From: Eonycteris spelaea
Taxonomy: Eukaryota; Chordata; Mammalia; Chiroptera; Pteropodidae
Direction: 5' to 3'
DNA length: 64,000 bases
NCBI GenBank assembly: GCA_003508835.1
Contig: PUFA01000021.1
Location: 10,084,501 to 10,148,500, forward strand
Part shown: positions 23,950 to 35,480 of the stretch, one piece after another
How the letters are laid out: the number at the start of each line of letters is the position of its first letter
How positions within the stretch are numbered: position 1 is the stretch's first letter
Program-made: the position numbers and the translations under genes
The notes under the pieces: model-generated
Seen by the model: the letters and a program-made list of their open reading frames with translations, nothing else
Databases searched by the model: none
Told to the model about the DNA's origin: nothing

Positions 23950-24345
23950 TGAGAACAATGAATAGAGGCCTGGATTAAATATATAAGTTTGGAAATCCTT
24001 AGTGTAAAGAAAGCAGTTGAAACCATAGGAGCAAATGAAATAGAATTGAACAGGACCTTCACTTTAGCTTACAGGAACTCCAGAATTTAATATCTTGGTG
24101 GGAGAGTGTTAGTTTGCAGAAGAGACTCAGATGTAGCAACCAGGGATGTAGGTGGGAAACTTGAAGATTGGCATTGTGAGGCTAAAGGAAGGGAGTTTCA
24201 TAAAGAAAGACGTCATTTAGTTTCATAGGTTGGTAAGGATCAAGTAAGGTAAGGATGAAAACTATCCATTGCATGTACTGAATTTCAAAGTGACAATATC
24301 GATTATTGCAGTGAAAAAATTGAACAGATAGCAGATTGACCTGAA
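23950..24345. other. Unassigned stretch
   Basis: No gene or nameable repeat seen between the L1 3' end and the TG repeat. Confidence 0.4.
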
Positions 24346-24348
24346 TTG

Positions 24349-24355
24349 GTGTGTG

Positions 24356-24401
<46 letters not shown>

Positions 24402-24406
24402 GTGTG
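24349..24406 (+). repeat. (TG)n with an alternating CG/CA core, Z-DNA-prone
   Basis: An alternating pyrimidine-purine tract: TG units, then 'tgcgcgcatgcgcatgtgtg', then more TG. The CG-rich centre makes it the strongest left-handed-DNA candidate in the window. Confidence 0.93.
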
Positions 24407-24409
24407 ACA

Positions 24410-26430
24410 TAAAATGAAGACAATAGTCAACTCTCTTAAGATACTTGGCTGTAAAGGAGAGGAAAGAAAAGAACCTGTGCTTGGAAAGATTGTCAAAGTG
24501 AAAAGGCATGGCTTGTTTTGTTTCTTTGCTTGTTTTGCTCATTTTTTAAAGTGAACTTTTTTAAAGATTATAAAATTCCATTCATGGGGACTTCCAACTT
24601 CAGTTCAGGAACTAGAAAGCTGGAGAGAACACTACTCCCGCAACAACAAAACAACAAAAACACCACAAACAACCAGCTCAATATGGACAAGTGGCAGATT
24701 CATAGCTTTTCTTAAACCCTTCAGAGAGCTGAGGATGTAGAGCCACCAGCAAGTCATAATCTAAGGAAAGACAGCCACCTTCAAAAAAAAAAAAAACCGG
24801 AAGTGAGCATTTGGTAGCATGGGTCAGATGCAGCCAGCCACTGATAAGAATTCAATTAAAATTTTTAATTAATTACAAAGAGTCAAGTGTGAACTGGTAA
24901 GAGGATACAGAACCACGTGCGGTCCAGAGAAACTAAAGGAATTAATTCCTACATATGGACTGTGCTGATTGGAGACACATAAGTAAGGGAACACTGAGAG
25001 TTAAAGCAGAGATTTTAATATCAAAGTGTTTCATTAAACCACATCGAAGCTCTCAATTCCGTCAAGGGGGCCCTCTGAGTTTGAAGTATCATTTACGAAA
25101 CTATACTGTAGCCATGCAAAGAGACTAAAAGAACATATTAAAAATAAATCAAAGGTCTGAAAAGTTTTATAAAATGATTTTTTCAAACAGCCGTTTTGGA
25201 TATATAATTTAAAATAATAATTATTACTTTTTTCTGACTTTACTAACTTACCTTATTTTTCAACTGATACTTTTTAGGGGATGGGATGGAGGCAGAGTAT
25301 AACAAAATATTTCTAACGAGATATTGATTGATGATGTTTAAAATCTCAGAGCTTGGGGTAGACTGTCAGGATTTATTTCTGAGAAGAGATTAAAATGTAT
25401 TATGATAGTTTCTGGTGACAACTGGGAGTGAAGTGTTCAGTGAGATGGCAGAGGAGTCTCCAGAAAGCTTACAGGGCCTGAGATACACTAGCTCGTGGGT
25501 CAGGTGTTTTCATCTGCAATACGGAAAGTTGGACTCCAAGTCAAGAACCAATAATATTGTGGGATGTGTCTACAAAAAATATGTCGAGCACGCTAAATTT
25601 TAAAATGAGCTGATGTTTTAAAAATTACTCAGGATAAAAACAGTTTTTAAAGGCTGCTGTAAAAAAAAAAATACATTTTAAGGCATCTAAAAATGAACAT
25701 TCCAAACCAATACTATGATGTGCTGGATGAGAGAGAGAGAGAGATTCTCTTTAGCACCTCTTGTCCTTCATCTTCTTCTTAGGAACAGGAGTCTCAGATT
25801 TAAAAGAGAAGGGTAAATATTGGTTACTCTGATCCGACGCCTGCAACTTTGCAAGGGCTGCATGAGAAACTGGTTTGTTCTGTTGGCTGAGGTTAACTAT
25901 ATCCCTTTAGTTACTAGTAGGACCTGAAAATACGAACGCCAACCACGATCAGTGCTCTCAACGGTTTTGCAAATTCAAAGGACACTACAGGTGGACAAAA
26001 ATAAGGGCTTTCTTTAGAGGATTGCTTCTCCATGAGAAATAAGCCAGAGAGGGCAAACACCATTTCTCTGAGCACTTTCTCAGGAAAATAAGCACAACCT
26101 TATTCTCGTTCATAATTATGACCTGCAACATGTGTTAGCATCCAAGGTTACCAATGTCAGTTGTACTAAAAAGAGAGGAAGATTCATGCCTGTTGCAGCA
26201 AATTTTAAGGCCCCAGGTCAGTGAGAAATAAACCTCTACCTCCGATGATGTGATGAAAAGGTCACAGACCAGGGTGCTTACATTCCTTATTCAGATGATG
26301 ATTTAATACAACCTGACTCTCGGACTTTCCTTAAAAAGGCAAATGAGGCAAGACCTAAGAGAAGCCATGACTCATCCTGCATCAGCCACACTGTGACTGA
26401 CCATTCCGATTACCTGTGTCAAAAACTCAG
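24410..26430. other. Unassigned stretch
   Basis: No gene recognised. A (GA)n tract lies at 25731-25744 and A-runs lie near 24785 and 25661. Frames of 60-65 codons show no domain. Confidence 0.4.
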
Positions 26431-26434
26431 GAAA

Positions 26435-26540
26435 ACGCTGGTTGGAGGCGAGGCTTTTGGTTCCATTGCTTGCCTTTCCACTTCATTCCAATAAAGCGCT
26501 TTGCTTAAATGTTTAGCTATTGGGAGTACAAACTTGACAT
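26435..26540 (+). promoter_or_regulatory. Polyadenylation-signal-like site, possible LTR or 3' UTR end
   Basis: 'tcattccaataaagcgcttt' holds a canonical AATAAA followed by a T/G-rich stretch in text less AT-rich than its surroundings (26220-26540). This is the usual arrangement at the end of a retroviral LTR or transcript. No LTR borders could be fixed. Confidence 0.3.
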
Positions 26541-26845
26541 GCCCTTGTGGGTAAATTAGGGAGAAGTGAAGTCTGTCATGTCCACTAGGATAAGACTTAC
26601 AGCTAGTGGCAAGAAGAAAGTTCTGGATGTCTCTGGCTTATCTATAAGTCTATAGTCCTCGTTGGGGCGTCTATTGCCTACTTTGCTTTTGTACCAACTA
26701 TAATTCAAGTCTGGGATTACCTCTCTTATTCCTGCATCAGAGCCTTCTTGAACAACAAGTGGCTCTGATTTTCAAAATGAACAGCAAGGTATATTTCAAT
26801 GTTAGGTAAGTTAGTATTTTGTGCTCGGAATAAATTTACTGCAGA

Positions 26846-26960
26846 CTTCATTTATTCCAGCCAACATTGCGTGAGCACCTGTTTTGTGCCAGACACTCTT
26901 CTAATTATGGTGTTTCAACATGAATCAGACACAAAAACCTCATAGAGCTTGAATCTGAAG
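26846..26960 (-). repeat. L2 3'-end fragment, antisense
   Basis: 'ttcatttattccagccaaca', 'gcgtgagcacctgttttgtg' and 'ccagacactcttctaattat' are followed by 'caacatgaatcagacacaaa' and 'cctcatagagcttgaatctg'. This is the reverse complement of the L2 tail, in order. Confidence 0.75.
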
Positions 26961-26964
26961 TATT

Positions 26965-27510
26965 AGTAAAGAGATATTTTGCGGGAGGAAAATGAGAAGA
27001 CAGCAATCACCGAGAACCCAGATTTTCTTTTACGAAACCAATAGACAAAGGCCAAGTCAGAGCTGAAAGCAAGTGATTTGACAAGGCCTCTTATCCATGT
27101 CCTGTATATAAAGCAGAGAAATAAAAGCTAAAATGCTGTGCAGTGAAGATAATATTCAAGAATAATAATTAAAGAAAAATAATTTCTGAATAGCAACAAC
27201 AATAGATTTGTAGTGACATTTAAAGACCTTATTTTTGTCAATATTTTACAGCACTTTTGTATGTATAGCATTGTATTTTATTTGGGAAAAAGGAATAAAA
27301 GTGCAGGGCAATGAAATGTAAAGATAGATTAATATGAATGTGCAGAAAGAATAAAATAGATAAAAAAATATGTTCTGCCCACGTGAGAACCTTCCTTCAA
27401 TCTCTCCATGTCCCTTTCTTGAGAGTCCCCTCCCAGGTGTCCTATATATTGGCACCTCCACTTTCTCACTGTTCACTGAATGATAACCAAGCCTGGAGGA
27501 CTTGAAGAAA
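26965..27510. other. Unassigned stretch
   Basis: No gene; a 76-codon antisense frame at 27246-27476 has no recognised family. Confidence 0.4.
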
Positions 27511-27514
27511 CATC

Positions 27515-27610
27515 TTTGGATTCTGGAAGATGAAGGTTGAAATTTTGGCCTTTACTACATATCTGAGACATAGTAGATGCAGGAAATGATAGTTATTGTT
27601 CTAATTTTAC
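27515..27610 (+). repeat. Possible MIR fragment, sense
   Basis: 'tggattctggaagatgaagg' and 'ttgaaattttggcctttact' suit a degenerate MIR core. 'gacatagtagatgcaggaaa' followed by 'tgatagttattgttctaatt' suits the MIR 3' end. Confidence 0.4.
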
Positions 27611-27611
27611 A

Positions 27612-27656
27612 GTTATTATTATTATTATTATTATTATGTTTATGTTTATGTTTATT
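27612..27656 (+). repeat. (TTA)n / (GTTTAT)n microsatellite
   Basis: About eight 'tta' units run into three 'gtttat' units. Confidence 0.9.
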
Positions 27657-27705
27657 GGGGTAACATTGATTAAAAATTATTACTAGTAATTTTAACATTT
27701 TCATC
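27640..27705 (-). repeat. Lineage-specific retroelement 3' end, antisense, short
   Basis: 'gtttattggggtaacattga' followed by 'ttaaaaattattactagtaa' shares its opening with 61012-61170 (tttattggggcaacattggt). In both, T-rich text precedes the shared part, as for an antisense insertion beginning with its reverse-complemented poly(A). Confidence 0.5.
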
Positions 27706-27709
27706 TTCC

Positions 27710-28655
27710 CTTTGACACGGATTTAGGGATAGGAGTCATTTACTTTTTTTTTTAATTCTCAATGCTTATCAGTGTCTGAGAAATGCTGAGCTTTTAAAAA
27801 AAGTTTTCTGAGCGAATAAATGAATGAGAAGACATCCTAGTTATAGAGGATACAAAGCGTAGATGACAGTAGAGAGTTCGAATAAAAGAACATAGTCATA
27901 AAATGTTACCCGTTAGGACAGATCTAACAGAATAAACTGTTATAAGAATAAATTTATGAGTATCTATGAATGTTCAGCAACAAATGAAGCCAATATAAGA
28001 AAGAGAGCATGTGAATGACCTGCACAAATGACGTACATTGGCATTGGGGATTTGCTGAGTCATTTCAGTCCTACGTAATTCCATTAAGAGAAATAAAGCG
28101 GTTCAAGTTGGGGAAAGAGTTAAGTTCTTAGAAATACAAAGTATGAAGCTTTACTCTTGGGTTAAACCCTGGGTTTGGAGAAGTGTTCACTTGCCAAGGA
28201 CGACATCAAAGTCAAGCATGAATTATTAGACACAGATGTGAACCAAGAAAATAGAAGCAGCTGCTCTGGGGTTCGCCTGGCCCGGTCAAGGCTTTGGCAG
28301 GGTGACATGATCCTTTTGTTGGAATTGTATGAAAGAATCCATAGAAGGCAAATGATCTTAATATGTAACTTCTTGATAGATGATTTCTACAAATGGATTT
28401 TCTGTCCTTGATTAACAGAACAGGCTATATACATGGGAGCAGCGTTTGGGAAGTTTGCGAGAATGAGGTTCACATCCAAATGCTTTTCTATGTATATCAT
28501 TGCATATCATATGGACTGTTTCCCCGAAAATGTCAGTATTGTTCACAGACCCGATCGCATATTTTGACTGTAACACTTTCTAGTACGTATGTGCAACTCT
28601 GTGCAACTTGTGCTCTATAAGCATTATCTCATATGTAAAAGAGATAGTAAAAACT
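27710..28655. other. Unassigned stretch
   Basis: No gene recognised. Two sense frames (28175-28411, 28393-28620) overlap by a few codons and carry Cys-rich chance-like text without a known domain. Confidence 0.4.
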
Positions 28656-28659
28656 GGGT

Positions 28660-28790
28660 TATTGCAGAAATTAACTGAGATAATGAATTATTGTGAAGGT
28701 TTAATCAGATAATGGAGGCAAAACATTTAGCTCTGTATCTGGCACAAGGTTTAGAACCTTATCTCTGTTATTAGTGGGTTTTTCTTCCCA
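28660..28790 (+). repeat. MIR SINE 3' part, sense
   Basis: 'attgtgaaggtttaatcaga', 'taatggaggcaaaacattta' and 'gctctgtatctggcacaagg' stand for the MIR section 'ttgtgaggattaaatgaga ... gcttagcacagtgcctggcac'. Confidence 0.65.
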
Positions 28791-28794
28791 TCCG

Positions 28795-29470
28795 CTAAGA
28801 AAGAAACTCATCCTAAGTGTAAGTTATTTGACAAGTCCCTTAGACTAGGAATGTTACTGATAAAAGACAACTCTTTAAAACTGGATGAAGCTAAACAATT
28901 TTAACTTTAGTAAAAGGATATTGGGGGCAAAACACCTTTTGTGCCAACAAGATGCTTCAAAAATGGCTATAAAGTGAGATTGTACTTAGACATTGTGGAA
29001 AAGCAACTGAGAATACCATTTCAGTCTTGGAGAGAGAAACAATAAGAAAGATGAGATGAAGATATTTTTCCCTCAAGAAAGGCAATATTGCTTGATATAG
29101 ACTGACTTATTGTGTCATTATAGTATTATTTTATAGTTTACAGTTTATAATATCATTAAAATATATTTTCCTTGATACAGTCTTCCAGTTGAGTCTAATC
29201 ACTATGTAAATATAAAAAGAACTTGGAATTTTTATTCAAATAAAGTTTATCTTGTAAATTTATTTTGAGAATTCTCTAAAGCGGTCTTATCTAAAAACAC
29301 TATGTACTTGTTTACATATTCAAATATTATTTTATTCTCCTCAGTACAATTATTACTTTGTACCCAATATTCTGATAATTCTTTTTACTGTGTCCTGCTG
29401 TTTAAACTAAAACTTTCCATTTGAATGCAACATATCTGAAACTTCACATTATTAGTTCTGATAGTCTTTA
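28795..29470. other. AT-rich non-coding stretch, unassigned
   Basis: No gene or nameable repeat seen. Confidence 0.4.
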
Positions 29471-29475
29471 ACTTT

Positions 29476-29480
29476 TCTCT

Positions 29481-29571
<91 letters not shown>
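29476..29571 (+). repeat. (TC)n-(AC)n compound microsatellite
   Basis: About 22 TC units join about 25 AC units with no spacer. A polypyrimidine tract (triplex-prone) thus abuts an alternating purine-pyrimidine tract (Z-prone). It accounts for the Val-Cys-rich ends of the 65- and 152-codon antisense frames here. Confidence 0.97.
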
Positions 29572-29573
<2 letters not shown>

Positions 29574-29619
29574 CTTCTCCATGAAGCATCATTCTAGATA
29601 CTGGAGATTTAAAAGTGAA

Positions 29620-30495
29620 TATGAAAATAATGAGATACCACTCATACCTATTGGAATGGCTAAAACCCAGAGTATTACAACACCAAACACCAGCGAATAT
29701 GTGGAACAATAGAAACTCACACTCATTGCTGACAGGAATGCAAAACAACTCTGGAAGACAGTTTGTAGTTTCTTGCAAAACTAAATGTATTCTTACCATA
29801 TTTTCTAGCAATTGTACTCCTTGGTATTTACCCAAGTGAGTTGAAAACTTATGTTCACACAAAAACAGCACGCGAATGTTTATGTCAGTTTTGTTAACAA
29901 TTATCAAAACGTGGAAGCAACTAAGATGTTCTTTGTAGATGAAGGAATAGACAAACTGTGATTCAACCATAGAATGCAATATTTTTCCAGTAATGAAAAC
30001 AGATGAGCTATCAATTCATAAAAAGACATGGAAGAATCTGAAATGAGTATTGGTAAATGAAAGCAGTTTACCTGAAAAGGCTACATACTATATGATTTCA
30101 ACTATTAGACATTCTGGAAAAAGCAAAACTATGAAAACAATAAAGAGATCAGTGTTTCCCAGGAGATTGTGTGGAGGAAGGGAGAGATGAACTGGTGGAA
30201 CACAGCGTAGTATCATGATTCTGTATGATCCTGTAGTGGTGGCTGCATGCCATTGTACAGTCGTCAAGACCCACAGAATGTCAACACAAAGAGTGACCCT
30301 AATCTAAACTTTGAGCTTTGGTTGATATTACTGATTCGGTATTGGCCAATCATTGTAACAAATGTATCAAACAATGTGAGATGTCTTACGTTAATGTAAG
30401 TGTGCAGAGGGCTATATGGGAACTTTTCATATTTTATGCCCAATTTTTCTGTAAACTTAAAACTGCTCTAAAAGACAATATCTATTAATAAAAAC
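29620..30495 (+). mobile_element. LINE-1 (L1MB/L1MC-like), sense, 5'-truncated
   Basis: The L1 ORF2 end and 3' UTR appear in order. ORF2 text includes 'aatgagataccactcatacc', 'tattggaatggctaaaaccc', 'gaacaatagaaactcacact' and 'gcaaaacaactctggaagac'. It continues with 'ttggtatttacccaagtgag', 'catggaagaatctgaaatga' and 'ctatatgatttcaactatta'. The UTR holds 'ccattgtacagtcgtcaaga', and the end is 'ttttctgtaaacttaaaact' plus 'gctctaaaagacaatatct'. The copy is full of stops. Its 5' edge lies about 50 bp right of the AC repeat. Confidence 0.85.
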
Positions 30496-30499
30496 ATAA

Positions 30500-30880
30500 A
30501 TATGATAGACCGGGTCCACCCACATGGCACCTACATTATGGCAAAGAAAGGTAAACAATGACTAAAAAAGATGAATGTGGATAGTTATAAAGGCTGTGAG
30601 GTTGGGAAAAGTATATATACTCTATCTTGATTGGTAATGGTTTGGTGCTGGACTGACGTGGTTAAAGGAAGCTTCTCTGTATATTTAGCTTGAACTAATA
30701 ACAGCTGTTTCTCAGAAAAGAAATTGGCATCGTTGAGTTTTCCTCAAAACTTCATATCCACATGAGTTTGACCAAATCTGGCTTAAATAAAACAGTCTCT
30801 AACTGGTTGCATTTCTTCTTCATCTACTCAGTTCCAATTCCTGAAAGAGCAAGAGCCATCTTTTTTGAAAATCTTAATTG
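30500..30880. other. Unassigned stretch
   Basis: No gene or nameable repeat seen between the L1 end and the following L2. Confidence 0.4.
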
Positions 30881-30884
30881 GGGT

Positions 30885-31545
30885 TGTATCACTTCCCTGC
30901 TTTAAAATCTTTGTGTGACTTCTCATTTAGAATATAATCTAGTATTCTAATAAGACCTCCAAGGATCTTTGCTATGTAGACATTCCTTCCTTTGCAACTT
31001 AATCGCACCCTACTTTTTCTTCTGTTTCACGAAGATGCCATCCTCACTAAGTTCCCACATGGACCTTTTTTTTCTCAAATACATTAAACTCCAGGATCTT
31101 TGTGACTCCAGGATCTTTGCACTTGCTAGTCTCTCAGAGGTGATCTCTGAAGTGCTCTTTTAAATGGTTATGTTGATCAGCACTTGGAGATATTTTAACA
31201 AACCGGGAAGGGATAAAATGCATGCTTTTCGCTCTTCTGTTAAATATCCCCATGGCTCTGTCCCTGCCTTTGTTCAGATCTTTAATTCAAAGTCCCCTTC
31301 AGTGAGGCCCTTCCTTGGCCTCTCTGTGACATGCATCTCCTTTCTTACTTTTGCCCTCTTGGGACCTTTCACAATCAAACATATTATTGCTTTTCTTACA
31401 GTATTGTTAACTATATTTTTAATCAGAATATAATCTCCAGAATGGAAGATTTTTGTCCCTTTATTCATTGCTCTATCTGCCGTGCTGAAGTAGTGTCTGA
31501 CCCATAATGACACTCAATCAATACTCAATGAATGAATGAATAAGA
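30885..31545 (+). repeat. L2 LINE 3' region, sense
   Basis: 'gtatcacttccctgctttaa', 'aatctttgtgtgacttctca' and 'caggatctttgcacttgcta' come first. 'tcagtgaggcccttccttgg', 'gaatataatctccagaatgg' and 'aagatttttgtccctttatt' follow. The end is 'ctcaatcaatactcaatgaa' and 'tgaatgaataagagc'. All the landmarks of the L2 3' end occur in order, down to the terminal tgaatgaatg. A short block 'ccaggatcttt' is repeated around 31091 and 31107. Frames of 64 and 89 codons here derive from the L2 and are not genes. Confidence 0.8.
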
Positions 31546-31549
31546 GCAG

Positions 31550-32325
31550 AACGTAACATTTATAAAATACTAACATTTTCTTTGTTAAAATTATAAATGC
31601 CTTTAATGGAAGTAAGCATCACCTCGTTTTAAATTCTCTTTGAATAATATGTAGCTACTATATACCTTACACATTTGCATTTTATTTTCTTAGATTTACA
31701 AATATTTTCTAAATACAGATAATGTTTTCTATTCATTGAAATACATTTGGGGCTCAATGAAATTTGTAGTATGCCAGTCATTCTGTTCACTATTGAGGAT
31801 GAGTAAAATTTTAGCTTTTACTATAATAAAGAACATAGAGAAACTGAAATACACTTTTTATTCCAAAGCTAGACTTCTAGAACTAGGTTTTACCCTTTAA
31901 AACTTAAATGAAGGATTCTATTTAGTTCTGCATAAGATGCTAAATATAAATAATGCATTGACTTAGAATAAAGTCATTTAAGGAAGTTCAGTAGACGTAG
32001 GGCATTTTCTACATTGATTATTACAGTGTAACCAGGGTAATTATTATTATAACAAAGTATTTTGTTGCAAGAGTCAGAGGCAGAATACTGGTTACTTTTT
32101 TGAGATCTTTGGCTTAACTCAAATAAAGTCTACTCTAGTTAATTTAAGAAAAACAGTGAATATATTGGAAGAATGACGAAGAATGTATAGAATTAAAGGA
32201 TCCTCTGATAAGCTAGACCTTGGCTAGGACGAAGAATAAGGCAACAATAGAATTTTTTTTTTTTATGGCAGGAAATGGGTCCCAAACAAATTCTGTTTTA
32301 CTCTGATGGAGAATTAGACTGGATT
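31550..32325. other. AT-rich non-coding stretch, unassigned
   Basis: No gene or nameable repeat; a T-run lies at 32253-32264. Confidence 0.4.
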
Positions 32326-32332
32326 GAGGCTG

Positions 32333-32390
32333 AGGTCTACACCCCTGGGGTCTACACCCCAGGTCTACACCCCAGGTCTACACATCAGGC
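32333..32390 (+). repeat. 13-14 bp tandem repeat (minisatellite-like)
   Basis: Four direct copies of a unit close to 'ggtctacacccca', the last diverged, then a partial fifth. The unit is unlike the usual di- to tetranucleotide tracts of the window. Confidence 0.88.
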
Positions 32391-32394
32391 CTAC

Positions 32395-35300
32395 CGGATG
32401 TCCTGGAATGAGGGAGCAGCTAGTGCTGCAAAGGAAAACAACATTGATGAAGAGAGTGGGGAGTGTGGCAAGCCAGCCAAGAAAATAGGGTAAAGTAGGT
32501 ACCTAGTGTCAACAAATCATTGAAAAGAAGAGTACAACAAAATTGGTATTATAAAGCCTGAAGAGCAGAATTTTTCAAATTTTGTTTTGTTTTGGTTTGA
32601 TTTGGTTTGTGTTTAGATGCTGACAATTTTTGAAACTGATATATTTGATTTAATAAACATGACTCAGGACCTAATAAACCGAGGTCATTATTATAACTAA
32701 CTACGCCAATTAAAATTTTGGAAATAAATATAACTTTACTATTTCTGAGCTTTTGTTTGATAGGTAATGTTGCAGAACTTTTCAAGAGAAAATGTGATCT
32801 CTACTTGTTTTTCCTGAGAGGTTATGTGTAGAAAAGTAGTAAAATATAAAGACCTTTGTCTTGAATGTTAAGTGAATGCCCCATTCAAATCTCAATAAAA
32901 ATAACCCTTCTTGATGCTCATCCATAAAACTTTTAAAACTTTGACAATTGTTGCAATCTTACCACTCACTGTTAATTCTCACATTCTGGGTAAATGTACT
33001 ATTACCTTGCTTACATCTGTCAGGTATATGTATTACTCTCCTGTTTCTCTATCTTTTTTGTGAATGTATGGTTACAGAGAGAAAGTTTATTTTCTCATAG
33101 AAATAAAGAAATATAAGAACCTGTTCTTATATTTATGGTGTTTCTTCCCACTGTCTATAGTTTTTTTATATCAATGTCTATATAAATGTTTATGAAATGG
33201 TTTACTCAGTAAGTAAAGGGAGCATGGATCTAAGTAGATCTATACTGCAGGCTCACACTTTAGACATCAGCTGTTTTTAAAAAATAACTTTAATGAGGTC
33301 TTTAGGGAAAACATGAAAAACGAACATTGTTTATTATAGAATAATAGTCTTGCTAATGTTTTTCCGGTCAACCCTTTTATGTATGGCTACACACTAGATA
33401 CTCATGTAATAAGTTACAATTTTGGGGAATTTTTTATAGGTGTCAGTTTGGAAGCTGTGGTAGTGAAGCAGTTCCTTTACCCAAACTCATTTACAATTAA
33501 TCACAAAATTCTATAACATTGTCTGAATAAAATCTAGCTCTCAAACATTTAAGGATATCAAATCACAGAATAAAGAGAACTAAATTGATGTGTCTTCCTG
33601 TGCCAGACTGCCACAGGTAAAGGCTAAAATGAATGTCAGAGGTAATGAAAAATTGATTTTAATAGAATTAACTACATCGTAAATAGCAGCTGGTTACCAT
33701 TGTTCATTATGAAATAGTAGCAGAGTGTCTTCATCCTCATTTCTAGTTTTTCTATTTGCTCCTCTTTCATATTAAAATTTTACAAACTATCTCCTGCTGA
33801 ATTCATTTTTATTCAACTGTCGCTTCTCTCTTTTATCCAGCTGTGCTCTTGCCCAGACCCCTTTTGTCACACTATGTTTGTTATCTGAAATATTTGGTTT
33901 TAATGAAAATTTACATGTAATGCTATCACTTCAGAATCAATTTATGTGACATTTATGAGGTTATAAAAGTACAGCCTGCTAGCAGAGCTAACCAGAAGAT
34001 AAAGAGAGGTTAGAGGGTAGAAACTGAAAATGGCAGCTTTATGTTTAACTTCTTTGCCACCTGAGCTATTATTTTAGTAATTGCATTATTTTCCTTATCC
34101 AGCTTCTTAACATTTCCATGCAATTCAGGTGGGTAACAAAGCTCCGTCAAGTTTCATATCCCCTGTTTTTCTGGGCAGTCTCTCTAAAATATTATAATCA
34201 AATTGACTCTGTTTTTCTTGCCAAGAACACTGGAATGACAGCTTGTCTGGTGTTTCTATTACATCATCAGTTTCTCCTCCCACCCCCATCCCTTTTCATG
34301 CCATGTGCTGTCATTGGCATGCCTTGAGTAGCTCTGTCAAAATTCCTGAATCACTTTGTCCTAGTCTCTCGTTTTACCACCCAATCAAAGGCTTAAATCA
34401 CGAGTGCTGATTTCCCCGTAGCATTCATTATTCTCATGAACTGCCACTACCTTTTGAGATTAACTGTCAGAAATTAAGAGATGGAACAGATTCTCATTCA
34501 AATAAACATTCTTCCTCACTTTGGATTTCTCACTCTCTTTTTTTTTAAATCCGATATGTTGAAATTATGTTTTCAATTGGCAAGCATAGTCTCTCGCCTT
34601 GCAGATACCTCCTCAGACTTGAAACCCTGCGAAATAAAATGTAGCATTTTATTTTCCAAATAATGACTTTGGGTTAGTGCATATAAAAGAGATTCATTTT
34701 TCTTGATTCTGTAAGATCCAAATGTTAAGGCAGATCTTATCTGCCATGGTTTGGCAAAAGCTTATTGGCTACAGAGTCTTATCCCATTCTTTCACTGACA
34801 TATCAAATAAATAACAATTTAAAATATTGGCATATGCTGAGATGTGTTTTGAGAGGTCTGCAAATTCTCTGCACTGAGTTAAAAGGCAGTCGCCTAGATG
34901 GTCCAGAGGACTATTACATAATTTTACCTGGAACTGCCCTATATCTGAATTCTGCCAGTGCTCATGCTGACAACGGGGTTTAAATTATTATATTACCAAG
35001 AGATGGCCAGATAGAGGTTTTGTGTAGTTTCTATAAGGAAGCATAGTTGAAGCGTAAGGCACAAAGTTGATGAATATGCTGAAAAATAAAAAAAGAATTG
35101 TAGCTAAGCAATCTATTTTCCCTATTTAGGTCATGGAATTGATCATTCTAAATGGATTATTGCATGGATGTCTGGCAACACATGGCAGTTTATCAGCCTT
35201 GTTTTCTCTAAAGTGATTGACATCTAAAGTGAGACCTAAAGGAAGAGGGGAGATGAGGATATTTCAGCAGAAATCTTGAGTTAGGAAAGAATTGATCATT

Positions 35301-35455
35301 GCTGAAGCTGATGAAAAGTCTGTGCATCAGGAGTGACGTGCACTGGGTGGAGAACATCACCAGATAAACTAGGAAATAAGCTGAGCCCCATTTAAGCAAG
35401 AGCCTATAAAACAGTTTTATTTCATCCTAGTGGACTAATAAGCTAAAGAAGGCTT
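32395..35455. other. Long unassigned stretch
   Basis: No gene or confidently named repeat in 3 kb. Frames reach at most 78 codons. The segment 34100-34470 is somewhat richer in G+C than its neighbours. Confidence 0.4.
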
Positions 35456-35457
35456 TT

Positions 35458-35480
35458 AAATACTAGAATATCCCGATATG
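35458..35480 (+). repeat. Target-site duplication, left copy
   Basis: 'aaatactagaatatcccgat' is preceded by 'ctttt', which is the canonical L1 endonuclease context TTTT/AA. It matches 37485-37505 with small differences. Confidence 0.65.

Noticed and set aside
29521..29979. 152-codon open frame, minus strand
   Set aside because: It is antisense to an L1 remnant and ends in a Val-Cys run from the AC repeat.
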